From contig NZ_CANKYM010000008.1 of assembly GCF_947488185.1 (NCBI RefSeq), forward strand, positions 1 to 64,000: DNA of 64,000 nucleotides. Direction: 5' to 3'. Made by a program: the position numbers and the translations under genes. The DNA comes from an uncultured Roseobacter sp. GTDB taxonomy: Bacteria > Pseudomonadota > Alphaproteobacteria > Rhodobacterales > Rhodobacteraceae. The notes under the pieces are model-generated. The model was not told the DNA's origin, did not search any database, and saw only the letters and a program-made list of their open reading frames with translations. Shown here in pieces: positions 8,039-16,465 of this stretch. Within the stretch, counting starts at the first letter, position 1, and every line of letters starts with the position of its first letter.

Positions 8039-8826
8039 TGGGCCAGCATGAGGAGATACGCGCCGCGGCACCGCAGGATCTGACGACACAGTCCTATCTG
8101 CTCTATTTCCGGTCCGGGCATTACGACCGGCGCTACCCGAGCCCCAATCTGTCCACTTGGCGGCGGATGCTGGCGCTGCTGCCGCCGGGCGGTCACGTGA
8201 TCGATTTCGGCTGTGGCAACGGGCGCTATCTGCTGCGTCTCAAAGGGCGGGCAGGGGTGGCGGCCGGGTTCGACATTAACCCCGCAGCGCTGGAGATGCT
8301 GGCGGCGCGGGCGGCGGAGATGGGGTGGTCCGACCTGCAGGTGCTGGGCCCGGAGGTAGCGGCGCTGGAGGCGCATGTCAGGGCGCAGGGACGGGCCGAT
8401 CTGGTGCTCTGTCTCTTTGGCGTGCTGGCGCATATCGACGACCGGGCGGCGCGGATTGCGACCCTGCGCCAGATGCGCCGGTTGCTGAAACCGGAGACCG
8501 GGCGGTTGCTGATATCCGTCCCTAACAAGGCGCGTCGCTTCCTGCGGGAACAGCGGGCGGCGGGACCCGCGGCGCAGGGGCTGATCCGCTACACCCGTAC
8601 CATGGAGGGCACCGAGGTCACATTGCCCTATCAGCTTTACGACCCGGACCGTCTGCGCGCCGAGCTTTCCGAGGCCGGGTTCCGGGTCGATAGCCTGCGC
8701 GCCGAAAGCGTGCTGTCCGAAAGCCTGCTGACCACCCATGCGCCGCTGCGCTGGATCGACAGCCTGCTGGTGCGGATGTGTCCGGCGCGGCTGGGCTATG
8801 GGTTGATTGCCGTGGCCGTGCCGTGA
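8038..8826 (+). CDS. Class I SAM-dependent methyltransferase
   Basis: A 262-residue methyltransferase. Motif I VIDFGCGNGRYLL is at about residues 54-66, followed by the acidic motif GFDINPAAL; a central LVLCLFGVLAHI strand and an RRLLKPETGRLLISVPN segment complete the Rossmann-type fold. The substrate is unknown. Its ATG overlaps the stop of the channel gene (TGATG) and its stop overlaps the next GTG (GTGA), so all are translated together. A methyltransferase between a ligand-gated channel and a transporter inside an injection-system locus could modify an effector or the ligand; nothing in the sequence decides this. Confidence 0.8.
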   Translation: MGQHEEIRAAAPQDLTTQSYLLYFRSGHYDRRYPSPNLSTWRRMLALLPPGGHVIDFGCGNGRYLLRLKGRAGVAAGFDINPAALEMLAARAAEMGWSDLQVLGPEVAALEAHVRAQGRADLVLCLFGVLAHIDDRAARIATLRQMRRLLKPETGRLLISVPNKARRFLREQRAAGPAAQGLIRYTRTMEGTEVTLPYQLYDPDRLRAELSEAGFRVDSLRAESVLSESLLTTHAPLRWIDSLLVRMCPARLGYGLIAVAVP

Positions 8827-10424
8827 TTCGGTTTCTGAGCGTGGTTTTCTGCTTGTGGGGGCAGGTGGTGCTGGCGCAGGTGCAGCTGCCAGAGACTGTT
8901 GACGGGCGGCTGGCCCATATCCTGCAGCGCGGCACGCTGATCGTGGGGGTGAAAACCGACTACCCGCCCTGGGGCATGCTGGATGCAGAGGGCAATATCA
9001 CCGGGTTAGAGCCTGATTTGGCCCGGGCACTGGCCGCGCGGATGGGGGTCAAGCTGGAGCTGGTCTCCGTGACCGCCTCGAACCGGCTGGCGCGGGTGAA
9101 CCAGGGGGTCATCGACGTGGTGATCGCCACCATGGGCGACACGGTCACGCGGCGGGCGCAGGCGGGGTTGCTGGAGCCCAGTTATTATTCGAGCGGGGTT
9201 GTGGCCTACGGGCCGGGAGACCGGGCGCATCAGTCCTGGGAGGATTTGCGCGGTCAGCCCGTCTGCATGACGCAGGGCGCCTATTACAACCGCACGCTGG
9301 AAGAAACCTACGGCGTGGCGGGCCAGTATTTTCCGGCCAATCGCGAAGCCAAGATGGCGCTGTCCTTTGGGCGCTGCGTTGCCTGGGCCTTTGACGACAC
9401 GGCGCTGGTGCAGCGGGTGCTGGCCAATGCGGACGATCCCTATACCGTGATGGAGGAGCGTATCCTGGTCACGCCCTGGGCGATTGCCGTGGCGCAGGGG
9501 GAGGCCGAGGCGACGCTTGGGCGGTTTGTCTCCGCGATGATCGGAGAGTGGCACGCGACCGGGCATATTCTGGCGCTGGAGCGGAAATGGCAGATCGGGG
9601 AGAGCGCCTATTTGCAGGGGCTGAACGCGGCCTGGGCGCAGCCGTCTCCGTGCCGGGGGGATCCCTTGCCCGCCCCCTGTCTGGGCGCGCCACCCTTCCC
9701 GCAGGCCGAAGAGACCGAGCCCCCGCCTGCCTGGATGCTCACCCTGCGGGACCGCACCGGGATTGATCTGCGGGTTTTTCACGATGCCTACAGCCGGGGG
9801 CGGTTGATGCGCGGGCTGGGGCTGACGCTGGCGCTCTCGACGGTGGCGATCCTGGGGGCGCTGGCGGTGGGTCTGGCGCTGGGGCTGATGGATGCGGCGC
9901 TGCGCGGGCGGGGCCTCTGGGCGCGCCTGCTGCTGGCGCCGCAACGCATTCTGGTGACCGTCGCGCGGATGACGCCGCCGATCCTGCAGATGTATATCGT
10001 GTTCTTTGGCCTTGGCGGGGTGCTGGCGCAATCAGCGCTGATCACCCCAGGGGCCTTTGGGGTCGCCGCCCTAATCCTGTCGCTCTATGCAGGCTCTACA
10101 AACGCGGTTTTGCTGTCGCACGCGCTGGCGCAGGAACGCGGCGAACGGCCCGGGGCCACCGTCTGGGCGCTGGTGCCGGGTGCGTTTCAGCGGGCCTATG
10201 ACGGGCTGGTGGCGGCCTGCGTGAACATCGTGAAAGCAGCGGGCATGGCGAGCGCCATCGCGCTGGCGGAGCTGGTGTCCACTGTCAATCTGATCGTCTC
10301 CGAGGGCGGCGATGTTAGCACCTTCATGAACGGGCTGCTGGTCTTTTACTTTCTGCTGATGCTGGGGGTTCTGTGGCTCTTTCGGCGCTTGCGTGGCTGG
10401 GTCGTGCGGGAGGGGGCGCGATGA
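8823..10424 (+). CDS. Polar amino-acid ABC transporter: substrate-binding protein fused to permease
   Basis: A 533-residue protein starting at GTG 8823 (four-base overlap; the N-terminus then reads as a signal peptide ending in VLAQ). Residues about 20-245 are a family 3 solute-binding domain (GTLIVGVKTDYPPWGM, then GLEPDLARALAARMG). From about residue 328 there are five to six membrane segments with a binding-protein-dependent permease domain. Natural SBP-permease fusions exist for polar amino acid importers. The second permease follows with a four-base overlap. No ATP-binding subunit is encoded anywhere in the operon, so either a remote ATPase is shared or the complex senses rather than transports. 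Confidence 0.78.
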   Translation: MIRFLSVVFCLWGQVVLAQVQLPETVDGRLAHILQRGTLIVGVKTDYPPWGMLDAEGNITGLEPDLARALAARMGVKLELVSVTASNRLARVNQGVIDVVIATMGDTVTRRAQAGLLEPSYYSSGVVAYGPGDRAHQSWEDLRGQPVCMTQGAYYNRTLEETYGVAGQYFPANREAKMALSFGRCVAWAFDDTALVQRVLANADDPYTVMEERILVTPWAIAVAQGEAEATLGRFVSAMIGEWHATGHILALERKWQIGESAYLQGLNAAWAQPSPCRGDPLPAPCLGAPPFPQAEETEPPPAWMLTLRDRTGIDLRVFHDAYSRGRLMRGLGLTLALSTVAILGALAVGLALGLMDAALRGRGLWARLLLAPQRILVTVARMTPPILQMYIVFFGLGGVLAQSALITPGAFGVAALILSLYAGSTNAVLLSHALAQERGERPGATVWALVPGAFQRAYDGLVAACVNIVKAAGMASAIALAELVSTVNLIVSEGGDVSTFMNGLLVFYFLLMLGVLWLFRRLRGWVVREGAR

Positions 10425-11023
10425 TCGAGGTGCTGCTGAGCCATACCGGCTATCTCGCGGGCGGCTTTGGGACCAACCTGCTGATCTCGGTGCTGTCCAT
10501 GGCGATGGGAACGATAATCGGCGGTGCTTTGGGCTGGCTCCGGGCGCGCCGCATCCTCGGGGCGGGGCAGCTGGCGCATCTGGGGACCAATGTCTGCCGC
10601 AATGTGCCCAGTTTTGTGCTGCTCTTCTACATGGCCTCGATGATCCCCAGCGAGGTGACGATCGGCGGCACGATCATGGCGGTGCCGCTCTGGATCAAGG
10701 CAACGCTGGCACTGACCTTCCCGGTGATTGGTTTCACCTCGGACCAGGCGCGCGGCTATTTCGAGCAGCGCCGGACGGGCCTCTCCGGTGCTGGGGAGAC
10801 CTTTTGGGTCGCCTGGGTGCAGTACTTCCTGATCATCATCATGGCCTCTGCCACGGCGTCGGTCATCGGCGCGGATGAGATCGTGGGCCGGGCAAACATC
10901 ATTATTTCCCAGAACGAAAGCGCACCCTTCCTGCTTGTCACCTATCTTTATGTTTCGCTTTGGTTTTTGGCTTTGGGGCTGGTGCTGACGGGCCTTGTTA
11001 AGGCTTTGGGTCGGGTCCGTTAA
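10421..11023 (+). CDS. Polar amino-acid ABC transporter permease
   Basis: A 200-residue inner-membrane permease of the HisM/GlnP type with about five transmembrane segments. The N-terminal GFGTNLLISVLSMAMG is the usual first helix of this family and CRNVPSFVLLFYM corresponds to the conserved 'RNTPLLVQLFF' element. The helix-turn contact with an ATPase (the EAA region) falls around residues 115-140, where SDQARGYFEQRRTG replaces the standard EAFRAGI sequence. That divergence weakens the case for a normal ATPase partner. ATG 10421 overlaps the preceding TGA by four bases. Last gene of the operon that begins with the DUF4157 gene. Confidence 0.75.
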   Translation: MIEVLLSHTGYLAGGFGTNLLISVLSMAMGTIIGGALGWLRARRILGAGQLAHLGTNVCRNVPSFVLLFYMASMIPSEVTIGGTIMAVPLWIKATLALTFPVIGFTSDQARGYFEQRRTGLSGAGETFWVAWVQYFLIIIMASATASVIGADEIVGRANIIISQNESAPFLLVTYLYVSLWFLALGLVLTGLVKALGRVR

Positions 11024-11073
11024 CTTTACGTAAGGGAAAGGGCGCTTGCTTTTTGGCGGCGGGTCGGTACGGT

Positions 11074-11096
11074 AAATTCAAACTAAAGTTGAATTT
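11074..11096. promoter_or_regulatory. AT-rich inverted repeat before the eCIS structural operon
   Basis: AAATTCAA and TTGAATTT are separated by seven bases in the 123-base gap upstream of the cap gene. The region is AT-rich in a GC-rich surrounding, and an 8-bp palindrome TTACGTAA lies at 11026-11033. It is a candidate operator or promoter element for the injection-system operon; no clear -35/-10 pair was recognised. Confidence 0.35.
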
Positions 11097-11146
11097 TCTA
11101 TCCGCCCACACGTTTTCGTAGGCGGGTGGCGGGCGGAATATTGTCG

Positions 11147-11719
11147 ATGATTGACCAGGCACTTCAACTCGTACGTGATCGGCTGAATGATCACCTCAGG
11201 GTGCGGTTTTCGGTGGCCGAAGACCTGGTGAACCTGTCCTCGCTGACCGATGCCGACGGCAAACCCGCGCAGGCCGCGCGCAACCGGCTGGCGCTTTTCC
11301 TGACCAACATCTCCCGCGATGCGGTGCCCAGATCGCGCCCGGGCGGCGGGGCAGGGCCGGTGGCGCAGGCGCAGCCGATGCATGTGGATGTCTATTTCAT
11401 CGTGGCCTCGGGCCATGACGCGGATCTTTACGGCGAGGGGCTCAAGCTGATCTCTGCTGCCCTGATGTTCTTTCAGGCGCAGCCGGTCTTCACGCCGCAG
11501 AACACGCCCGATATGCCACCGGGTCTGTCGCAGCTGACCGTTGAGGTGAGCAACCTGAGCGTGGATGAGATTTCACAGCTCTGGTCCAATCTGGGCGGAC
11601 GCTATGTGCCGTCGATCATGTTCAAGATGCGGTCGGTTCTGATTGATGCGGGCGCGGTTGCCGGTGTGACGCCGACCATTACCGCGCCATCGCAGCGGGC
11701 CGAGGCGGAAGCCGTCTGA
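11147..11719 (+). CDS. eCIS tube/sheath terminator, DUF4255 (Pvc16-like)
   Basis: A 190-residue protein of the DUF4255/Pvc16_N family: the MIDQALQLVRDRLN start, the NISRDAV segment in a beta-strand context, MHVDVYFIVASGHDADLYGEGLKLISAALMFFQAQPVF split over the middle, and LTVEVSNLSVDEISQLWSNLGG are the diagnostic parts. In Pvc/Afp particles this family caps the distal end of the tube and fixes tube length. ATG 11147 is chosen over an upstream alternative because GGGCGGA lies nine bases before it. Here the cap gene comes first in the operon, whereas it is last in the Photorhabdus and Serratia loci. The stop overlaps the next ATG by one base. Confidence 0.85.
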   Translation: MIDQALQLVRDRLNDHLRVRFSVAEDLVNLSSLTDADGKPAQAARNRLALFLTNISRDAVPRSRPGGGAGPVAQAQPMHVDVYFIVASGHDADLYGEGLKLISAALMFFQAQPVFTPQNTPDMPPGLSQLTVEVSNLSVDEISQLWSNLGGRYVPSIMFKMRSVLIDAGAVAGVTPTITAPSQRAEAEAV

Positions 11720-12456
11720 TGGCCTATGCCGAGATACTGCGCCTCTCGCTGAGGCATGCGTATTTCGGCTCCGGGGTTCCGCCGTTGTCGGTGGCCGCAA
11801 CCGATGCACAGGGCTTTGGCCGGGCCGGGTGCCTGTTGCGCAAGCGTGGCGCGGTGGTGCATGTGCTGGCGGATGAGGCAGAGGCGCGGCCGGATGCCGT
11901 GCAGTTGACCGTCACGGCGCAATCGGATCACGTGATGCAGGTCACGCGCGGTGTGGTCTGGGGCAGGGGGGCGGCGGTTGCGGCCCCGTTGCAGGTGGCG
12001 GAGGTCGGCCTGCCGGACGCGGGCGATGCGCCGCCCTCCGATGCCCCCCGCACATTGGGTGCGGATATCTGTGTTTTGGAGATTGACCTGCCTGCAGAGG
12101 GGCTGCGCGATCTGACGCTGTCGCTGGAGGCGGTGGAGAGCCACTGGGCCTATCATCTGGTCGGCATGCGCGATCTGGATGGGCTGGAGGTGATCGACAG
12201 CGCCGGTGAGATGCGGTTCGAGGACCTTGGCCTTTTGGACCTGCCCGACGGTCGGCCCGCCCGCGTGATCCGTACCGCTGAAGCGCTGGCCGCCCGCGCG
12301 CGGCCCGGCGAACGTTTTGCCCTGCAGAAATCCGGTGCCTTCGGGCCGGAGACTCTGGTCTCTGTGCTGCCTGCGGCGACCCCCCCGTTCAAACCCATCC
12401 CGGAATCGGGTGCGCCTGCGCGCCTGCAATCCGACATCTTCGTCACGCTTTGGTAA
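11719..12456 (+). CDS. Uncharacterised eCIS-operon protein
   Basis: A 245-residue protein I do not recognise. It is soluble (no signal peptide or membrane segment) and probably mostly beta-strand, with an alanine- and proline-rich centre around residues 95-115. Translationally coupled to the cap gene and 14 bases before the sheath gene, it sits where some eCIS loci have a cap-associated or hypothetical gene, so a role at the distal end of the particle or in sheath assembly is the natural guess. No catalytic motif was seen. Confidence 0.6.
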   Translation: MAYAEILRLSLRHAYFGSGVPPLSVAATDAQGFGRAGCLLRKRGAVVHVLADEAEARPDAVQLTVTAQSDHVMQVTRGVVWGRGAAVAAPLQVAEVGLPDAGDAPPSDAPRTLGADICVLEIDLPAEGLRDLTLSLEAVESHWAYHLVGMRDLDGLEVIDSAGEMRFEDLGLLDLPDGRPARVIRTAEALAARARPGERFALQKSGAFGPETLVSVLPAATPPFKPIPESGAPARLQSDIFVTLW

Positions 12457-12469
12457 AGGAGAGCCCACA

Positions 12470-14647
12470 ATGGCTATGAAGACCCCCGGTGTATATGTCG
12501 TCGAGAAGAGTGCGTTTCCCAATTCGGTCGTTCAGGTTGCCACCGCGGTGCCTGCCTTCATCGGGTACACGCAGACCGCGATGAACGGGAATGTTTCGCT
12601 GCACGGCACACCGTGGCGGATCACCTCTATGTCGGAGTTTCACAGCTATTTCGGCGGTGCGCCGGAGCCGAGTTTCGAGATCAAACCCTATGAGGATTTC
12701 GATGATGTCTCGCCCTTGTCGGCGAAGGGGGCGGACAAGCCTGCGGCACTGCCCCGGGCGGTGTTCACCACCCAAGGCCCGCGTGGGCAGGAGCAATACG
12801 AGCTGGTGCAGAAGAACCGCGCCTTTGCCCTTTACGGTGCGATGCGGCTGTTCTTCCAGAACGGGGGCGGGGCCTGTTACGTGACCTCCATCGGCACCTA
12901 TGAGGCGGATGAGATCGACGCCGAGGCGATGCTGGCGGCGATTGCGCGGCTGAAGAAAGAGCCGGAGCCCACGATGGTGGTGATCCCCGAGACCACGCGG
13001 CTGGTGCGGCAGAATGCGGTCAAGGTGCAGCAGGCAATGCTGAAGCATTGCGGCAACGACATGAAGAATCGCTTTGCCATTCTGGACATGTCGGGCGGCT
13101 ACCTGCCGCAGGCCGATCCGCTGGGCAACCCGGTGGCGACCTTCCGCAATGACATCGGCATCAACAACCTCGATTTCGGCGCGGCCTATTACCCGTGGCT
13201 CGACAGTTCGATCTACCAGTCGCGCGATTTTACCTTTGAGAATATCGAGCCGGGCAGCCGCAAGACGCTGATCGGGCTGATGCGCCGCAGTGTCGGCAAA
13301 TCAGACGAGCTGCGCCACGAGATCGAGCGGATTTCAGCGCCGGTGCTGATGGGGGATTTCACCCTGTCACTGCCCAAGGGCGGGACCATCGCGCTGACCA
13401 CCACCGACATCAGCGCCAGCGATGACGAGAGCGATGCCGAGGGGCTGACCTATCTGGTCGAGGGCGACGAGGACGGTATGGCGGGTAAGCTGGTCAAGAC
13501 CGGCAGCACCGATGCGCTGACCAGCTTTACCCAGGCGCAGCTGGAAGCGGGTGAGGTGAGCTTTATCCACGATCCCGAGAAAGGCAATGCGGGGCAGTTC
13601 GACCTTGTGGTGACCGATGAGAATGAGATCGCCACCGACGCGCGCACCATTGCGGTGGAGGTTGTCGGCGGTCTGCTGGACGCGCCTGCCGTGGCGGCGG
13701 GCACCTCTGTCGTGGTCGATGTCCCGGCGGATCATCCCGATGGCGACAAGGCCAGCGTGAAGCTGGTGGACGCGGATACCGACGCGGGCAAAGCCAAGAC
13801 CGAGGAAGGCGTGGGCACCTGGAAAGTGGGCAGCGGCGGCAAGGTCACCTTTGCGCCGGACCCTGCCTTTGTGGGGCCGGAAGCCACGGTCAGCTATACC
13901 ATCGAGGTCGGCGGTGCGGTGCAGCCGCCGCAGAAAATCCGCATCCTGATGAACGACAGCCAGGACGGGGTGGAAACGGACGGGCCGTCGCCCGAGACCA
14001 TCGACAAGACGCTGCGCGCGGTGGTGCCGATGTACACGGATGTGATGAACGAGATCACCGGCTACATGAATTCCATGCCCGCCTCGGCGGCAATGGCGGG
14101 CATCTACACGATGGTCGACAACAGCCGGGGGGTCTGGAAAGCGCCGGCCAATGTCTCGCTGAATTCCGTGGTGGCGCCGATGGTGAACATCAGCCACGAG
14201 GAGCAGGAGAACCTCAACGTCTCGACCACCGGTAAATCGATCAATGCGATCCGGCCTTTCGTGGGTGAGGGGACACTGGTCTGGGGCGCGCGGACGCTGG
14301 ACGGCAACAGCCTGGATTGGCGCTACATCAACGTGCGGCGGACCATGATCATGATCGAGGAGTCCATCCGGCTCGCCTCCAAGGCTTACGTCTTCGAGCC
14401 GAACAACGCGCAAACCTGGGTCACCATGCGCTCGATGATCGAGAACTTCCTGACATCCGTGTGGAAACAGGGCGGTCTTGCGGGCGCTGTGCCCACGGAC
14501 GCGTTTTCCGTGCATGTGGGTCTGGGCGAGACCATGACGCCGGTGGATATTCTGGAAGGCATCCTGCGGATTACCGTGCTGGTGGCGGTGACGCGGCCTG
14601 CGGAATTCATCGAGATCACCTTCCAGCAGCAAATGCAGAAATCCTGA
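12470..14647 (+). CDS. eCIS contractile sheath with inserted CSPG/CshA-like modules
   Basis: A 725-residue phage-tail-sheath-family protein. ATG 12470 has AAAGGAGAG upstream. The N-terminus (TPGVYVVEKSAFPNSVVQVATAV) and the C-terminal third (from about residue 505) are typical sheath. Residues about 290-500 are an insertion. Its first half resembles a CSPG/cadherin-like repeat (LTYLVEGDEDG, then SFTQAQLEAGEVSFIHD and FDLVVTDEN); the second half resembles a CshA-type fibril repeat (GTWKVGSGGKVTFAPDPAF followed by VSYTIEV). Both kinds usually occur in surface adhesins. The insert would face outward on the contracted or extended tail. Only one sheath gene is present, while Pvc/Afp have several paralogues. 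Confidence 0.88.
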   Translation: MAMKTPGVYVVEKSAFPNSVVQVATAVPAFIGYTQTAMNGNVSLHGTPWRITSMSEFHSYFGGAPEPSFEIKPYEDFDDVSPLSAKGADKPAALPRAVFTTQGPRGQEQYELVQKNRAFALYGAMRLFFQNGGGACYVTSIGTYEADEIDAEAMLAAIARLKKEPEPTMVVIPETTRLVRQNAVKVQQAMLKHCGNDMKNRFAILDMSGGYLPQADPLGNPVATFRNDIGINNLDFGAAYYPWLDSSIYQSRDFTFENIEPGSRKTLIGLMRRSVGKSDELRHEIERISAPVLMGDFTLSLPKGGTIALTTTDISASDDESDAEGLTYLVEGDEDGMAGKLVKTGSTDALTSFTQAQLEAGEVSFIHDPEKGNAGQFDLVVTDENEIATDARTIAVEVVGGLLDAPAVAAGTSVVVDVPADHPDGDKASVKLVDADTDAGKAKTEEGVGTWKVGSGGKVTFAPDPAFVGPEATVSYTIEVGGAVQPPQKIRILMNDSQDGVETDGPSPETIDKTLRAVVPMYTDVMNEITGYMNSMPASAAMAGIYTMVDNSRGVWKAPANVSLNSVVAPMVNISHEEQENLNVSTTGKSINAIRPFVGEGTLVWGARTLDGNSLDWRYINVRRTMIMIEESIRLASKAYVFEPNNAQTWVTMRSMIENFLTSVWKQGGLAGAVPTDAFSVHVGLGETMTPVDILEGILRITVLVAVTRPAEFIEITFQQQMQKS

Positions 14648-14667
14648 GTTAGAGAGGAAAATCAGAC

Positions 14668-15126
14668 ATGGCAGACGACGGTTCCGCACAAACGCAGGCC
14701 ATCTGGCCGCTCCCCAAGTTCCACTTTCAGGTCAAGTGGGACGATACAGAGCTGGCCTTTCAGGAGGTCTCGGGCCTCGACATCGAGAGCGAGGCCATTG
14801 AATACCGGGCGGGCAACAACCCGGTGTTTTCCACCATCAAGATGCCCGGCATGATCAAGACCTCGAACATCACCATGAAGAAGGGGGTGTTCGCCAAGGA
14901 CAACGCCATCTGGGACTGGTTCGCCGAGATCAAGATGAACACGATCACCCGCAAGGCGCTGACGATTTCGCTGCTGGATGAGGGTCAGAACCCGACGATG
15001 GTCTGGAAGGTGCAGAACGCCTTTCCGGTCAAGGTCACGGGCACGGATCTGAAGGCCGATGGCAATGAGGTCGCGGTGGAGAGCATCGAGATCGCGCATG
15101 AAGGCTTTGTGATCGAGAACGCCTGA
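14668..15126 (+). CDS. eCIS inner tube protein (first paralogue)
   Basis: A 152-residue protein of the T4 gp19/Hcp-like tail tube family. Diagnostic parts are FHFQVKWDDTELAFQEVSGLDIE, the FSTIKMPG segment, LKRG-like TMKKGVF, WFAEIKM, and the closing VESIEIAHEGF strand. Hexameric rings of this protein stack to make the tube that carries cargo, corresponding to Pvc1 or Pvc5. A GAGAGGA ribosome-binding site precedes ATG 14668. It follows the sheath by 20 bases and is probably the major tube subunit, judged from its strong translation signal. Confidence 0.88.
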   Translation: MADDGSAQTQAIWPLPKFHFQVKWDDTELAFQEVSGLDIESEAIEYRAGNNPVFSTIKMPGMIKTSNITMKKGVFAKDNAIWDWFAEIKMNTITRKALTISLLDEGQNPTMVWKVQNAFPVKVTGTDLKADGNEVAVESIEIAHEGFVIENA

Positions 15127-15131
15127 GCCTC

Positions 15132-15587
15132 ATGGACCTGTTTGATCCTCCTGTCGCGTTTCATTTTTCGGTGGTGTTTGTGGGCATGGTCCCGCCGGTG
15201 CCGGATATGGCGTTTCAGGAGGTCAGCGGGCTGGAGAGCGGCATCGATCTGGAGCCGCTGGTGGAGGGGGGCGAGAACCGTTTTGTGCATCAGCTGCCGA
15301 AACCGGCGACCCGGAGCAATCTGCAGCTGAAACGCGGGATGACCACCGCCGCCAGCGGGCTGGTGCAATGGTGCAAGAGCACGCTGGAGGGGGATTTCGC
15401 CGAGGCGATTGTGCCCAAGGACATCAACGTCTCGCTGCTCAACCAGATGCGGATTCCGGTGGCCTCCTGGTCGGTGGGCAATGCCTTCCCGGTGAAATGG
15501 AGCGTCGGGAATTTTGACGCGATGAAAAACGAATTGGCCATCGAGACGATCGAGCTGGCCTATACGACTTTGAAGAGGATGATGTGA
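15132..15587 (+). CDS. eCIS inner tube protein (second paralogue, baseplate-proximal type)
   Basis: A 151-residue paralogue of the preceding tube protein, with the same PDMAFQEVSGLESGIDLEP and NAFPVKWSVGNFDAMKNELAIE landmarks. Two different tube proteins are normal in eCIS: one builds the long tube, the other the first ring on the spike. Divergence from the first copy (the FVGMVPP insertion at the N-terminus) and the weak ribosome-binding site point to the low-copy, spike-proximal ring. The TGA overlaps the next ATG by one base. Confidence 0.85.
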   Translation: MDLFDPPVAFHFSVVFVGMVPPVPDMAFQEVSGLESGIDLEPLVEGGENRFVHQLPKPATRSNLQLKRGMTTAASGLVQWCKSTLEGDFAEAIVPKDINVSLLNQMRIPVASWSVGNAFPVKWSVGNFDAMKNELAIETIELAYTTLKRMM

Positions 15588-15760
15588 TGGCGATTGAAAT
15601 CGGATCGCTGGTGGTCAAGGGGCAGTTTGGCCCCGCCCCGCGGGCTGCCGAGCAGGAGCGTGTGGATGTGGCGCGTGCGCTGGCGGAGATGCGGCGCGAC
15701 CTGCTGGAGGACATGCGGGAGATGATGGCGGATGCGCAGCGCCGGTCGCAGGATCGCTGA
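15587..15760 (+). CDS. Small DUF5908-type eCIS protein
   Basis: A 57-residue gene easily missed because of its size. It starts MAIEIGSLVVKGQF, matching the short N-terminal strand motif (MPxEIRELVIRA-like) of DUF5908 proteins that occupy the position between the second tube gene and the LysM protein in eCIS loci (Pvc6/Afp6 position). The rest is a charged amphipathic helix (EMRRDLLEDMREMM). ATG 15587 overlaps the previous stop and the next gene starts three bases after its stop, so it is embedded in the operon. Function unknown; probably a baseplate or assembly helper. Confidence 0.72.
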   Translation: MAIEIGSLVVKGQFGPAPRAAEQERVDVARALAEMRRDLLEDMREMMADAQRRSQDR

Positions 15761-15763
15761 TCC

Positions 15764-16456
15764 ATGGCGAAGCTGAAGATCATCCGCTGCAAGATCCAGA
15801 ACGGGCAGATCAAGGAGCAGAAGGGGGAGGCCAATACCTTTGAAGCCACCATCAACCCCCAGGATTATTCCCACAGTTTCGGGCTGAAATATTCCGGCAC
15901 GGGCGAGGGCAGCAGCACGGCGGGCGCGCTTGGCAAATCCGCGCCGGTGGCGAAATTCGCCCGCTCAGAGCCTGAAAAGCTGGGGTTCACCATCGTGCTG
16001 GATGGCACCGGTGTGGTGCCGGATGCCGCCGGTGTGACCGTGGCCGAGCAGATCGATAAGCTGCGCACCATTGCCTATGATTACGATGGCGATGAACATG
16101 AGCCGACGCCGGTCAAGGTGATCTGGGGCAAGGGGCTCAAGGCGTTTTTCGGGCGGCTGACGTCGTTGAATGTGGATTACAACCTGTTCCACCCCGATGG
16201 GTCCGCGCTGCGGGCCAAGATCAAGCTTGATTTCGTCGAGGCCAAGACCGATGCGGAAGAGGCGCGGGAGGCCAAGCGCAAATCCCCTGACATGACCCAT
16301 GTGATCCGCGTGCAGGAGGGCGATACGCTGCCGCTCCTGTGCCAGCGGGTCTACAAGGACGTCAGCAAATACCTTGAGATTGCCCGGATAAACGAGCTCG
16401 ACAGTTTTCGCGATCTGCAGCCCAACACGCTGCTGCGCTTTCCGCCGATGCGATGA
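15764..16456 (+). CDS. eCIS tube-associated LysM protein (Pvc7-like)
   Basis: A 230-residue two-domain protein. Residues 1-165 match the CIS tube-protein domain (FEATINPQDYSHSFGLKY, then LGFTIVLDGTG and VIWGKGLKAFFGRL). Residues about 178-230 are a LysM module (VIRVQEGDTLPLLCQRVY to NTLLRFPP). In Pvc/Afp this protein (position 7, related to T4 gp53) joins the spike hub to the tube ring and baseplate wedge; its LysM is thought to act as a structural clamp rather than a glycan binder. It lies directly after the DUF5908 gene and nine bases before the spike gene. Confidence 0.85.
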   Translation: MAKLKIIRCKIQNGQIKEQKGEANTFEATINPQDYSHSFGLKYSGTGEGSSTAGALGKSAPVAKFARSEPEKLGFTIVLDGTGVVPDAAGVTVAEQIDKLRTIAYDYDGDEHEPTPVKVIWGKGLKAFFGRLTSLNVDYNLFHPDGSALRAKIKLDFVEAKTDAEEAREAKRKSPDMTHVIRVQEGDTLPLLCQRVYKDVSKYLEIARINELDSFRDLQPNTLLRFPPMR

Positions 16457-16465
16457 GGGGGAACG

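Noticed and set aside
13367..14689. 440-residue minus-strand ORF opposite the sheath gene
   Set aside because: Same kind of mirror frame, His/Arg/Gly-rich without family features.
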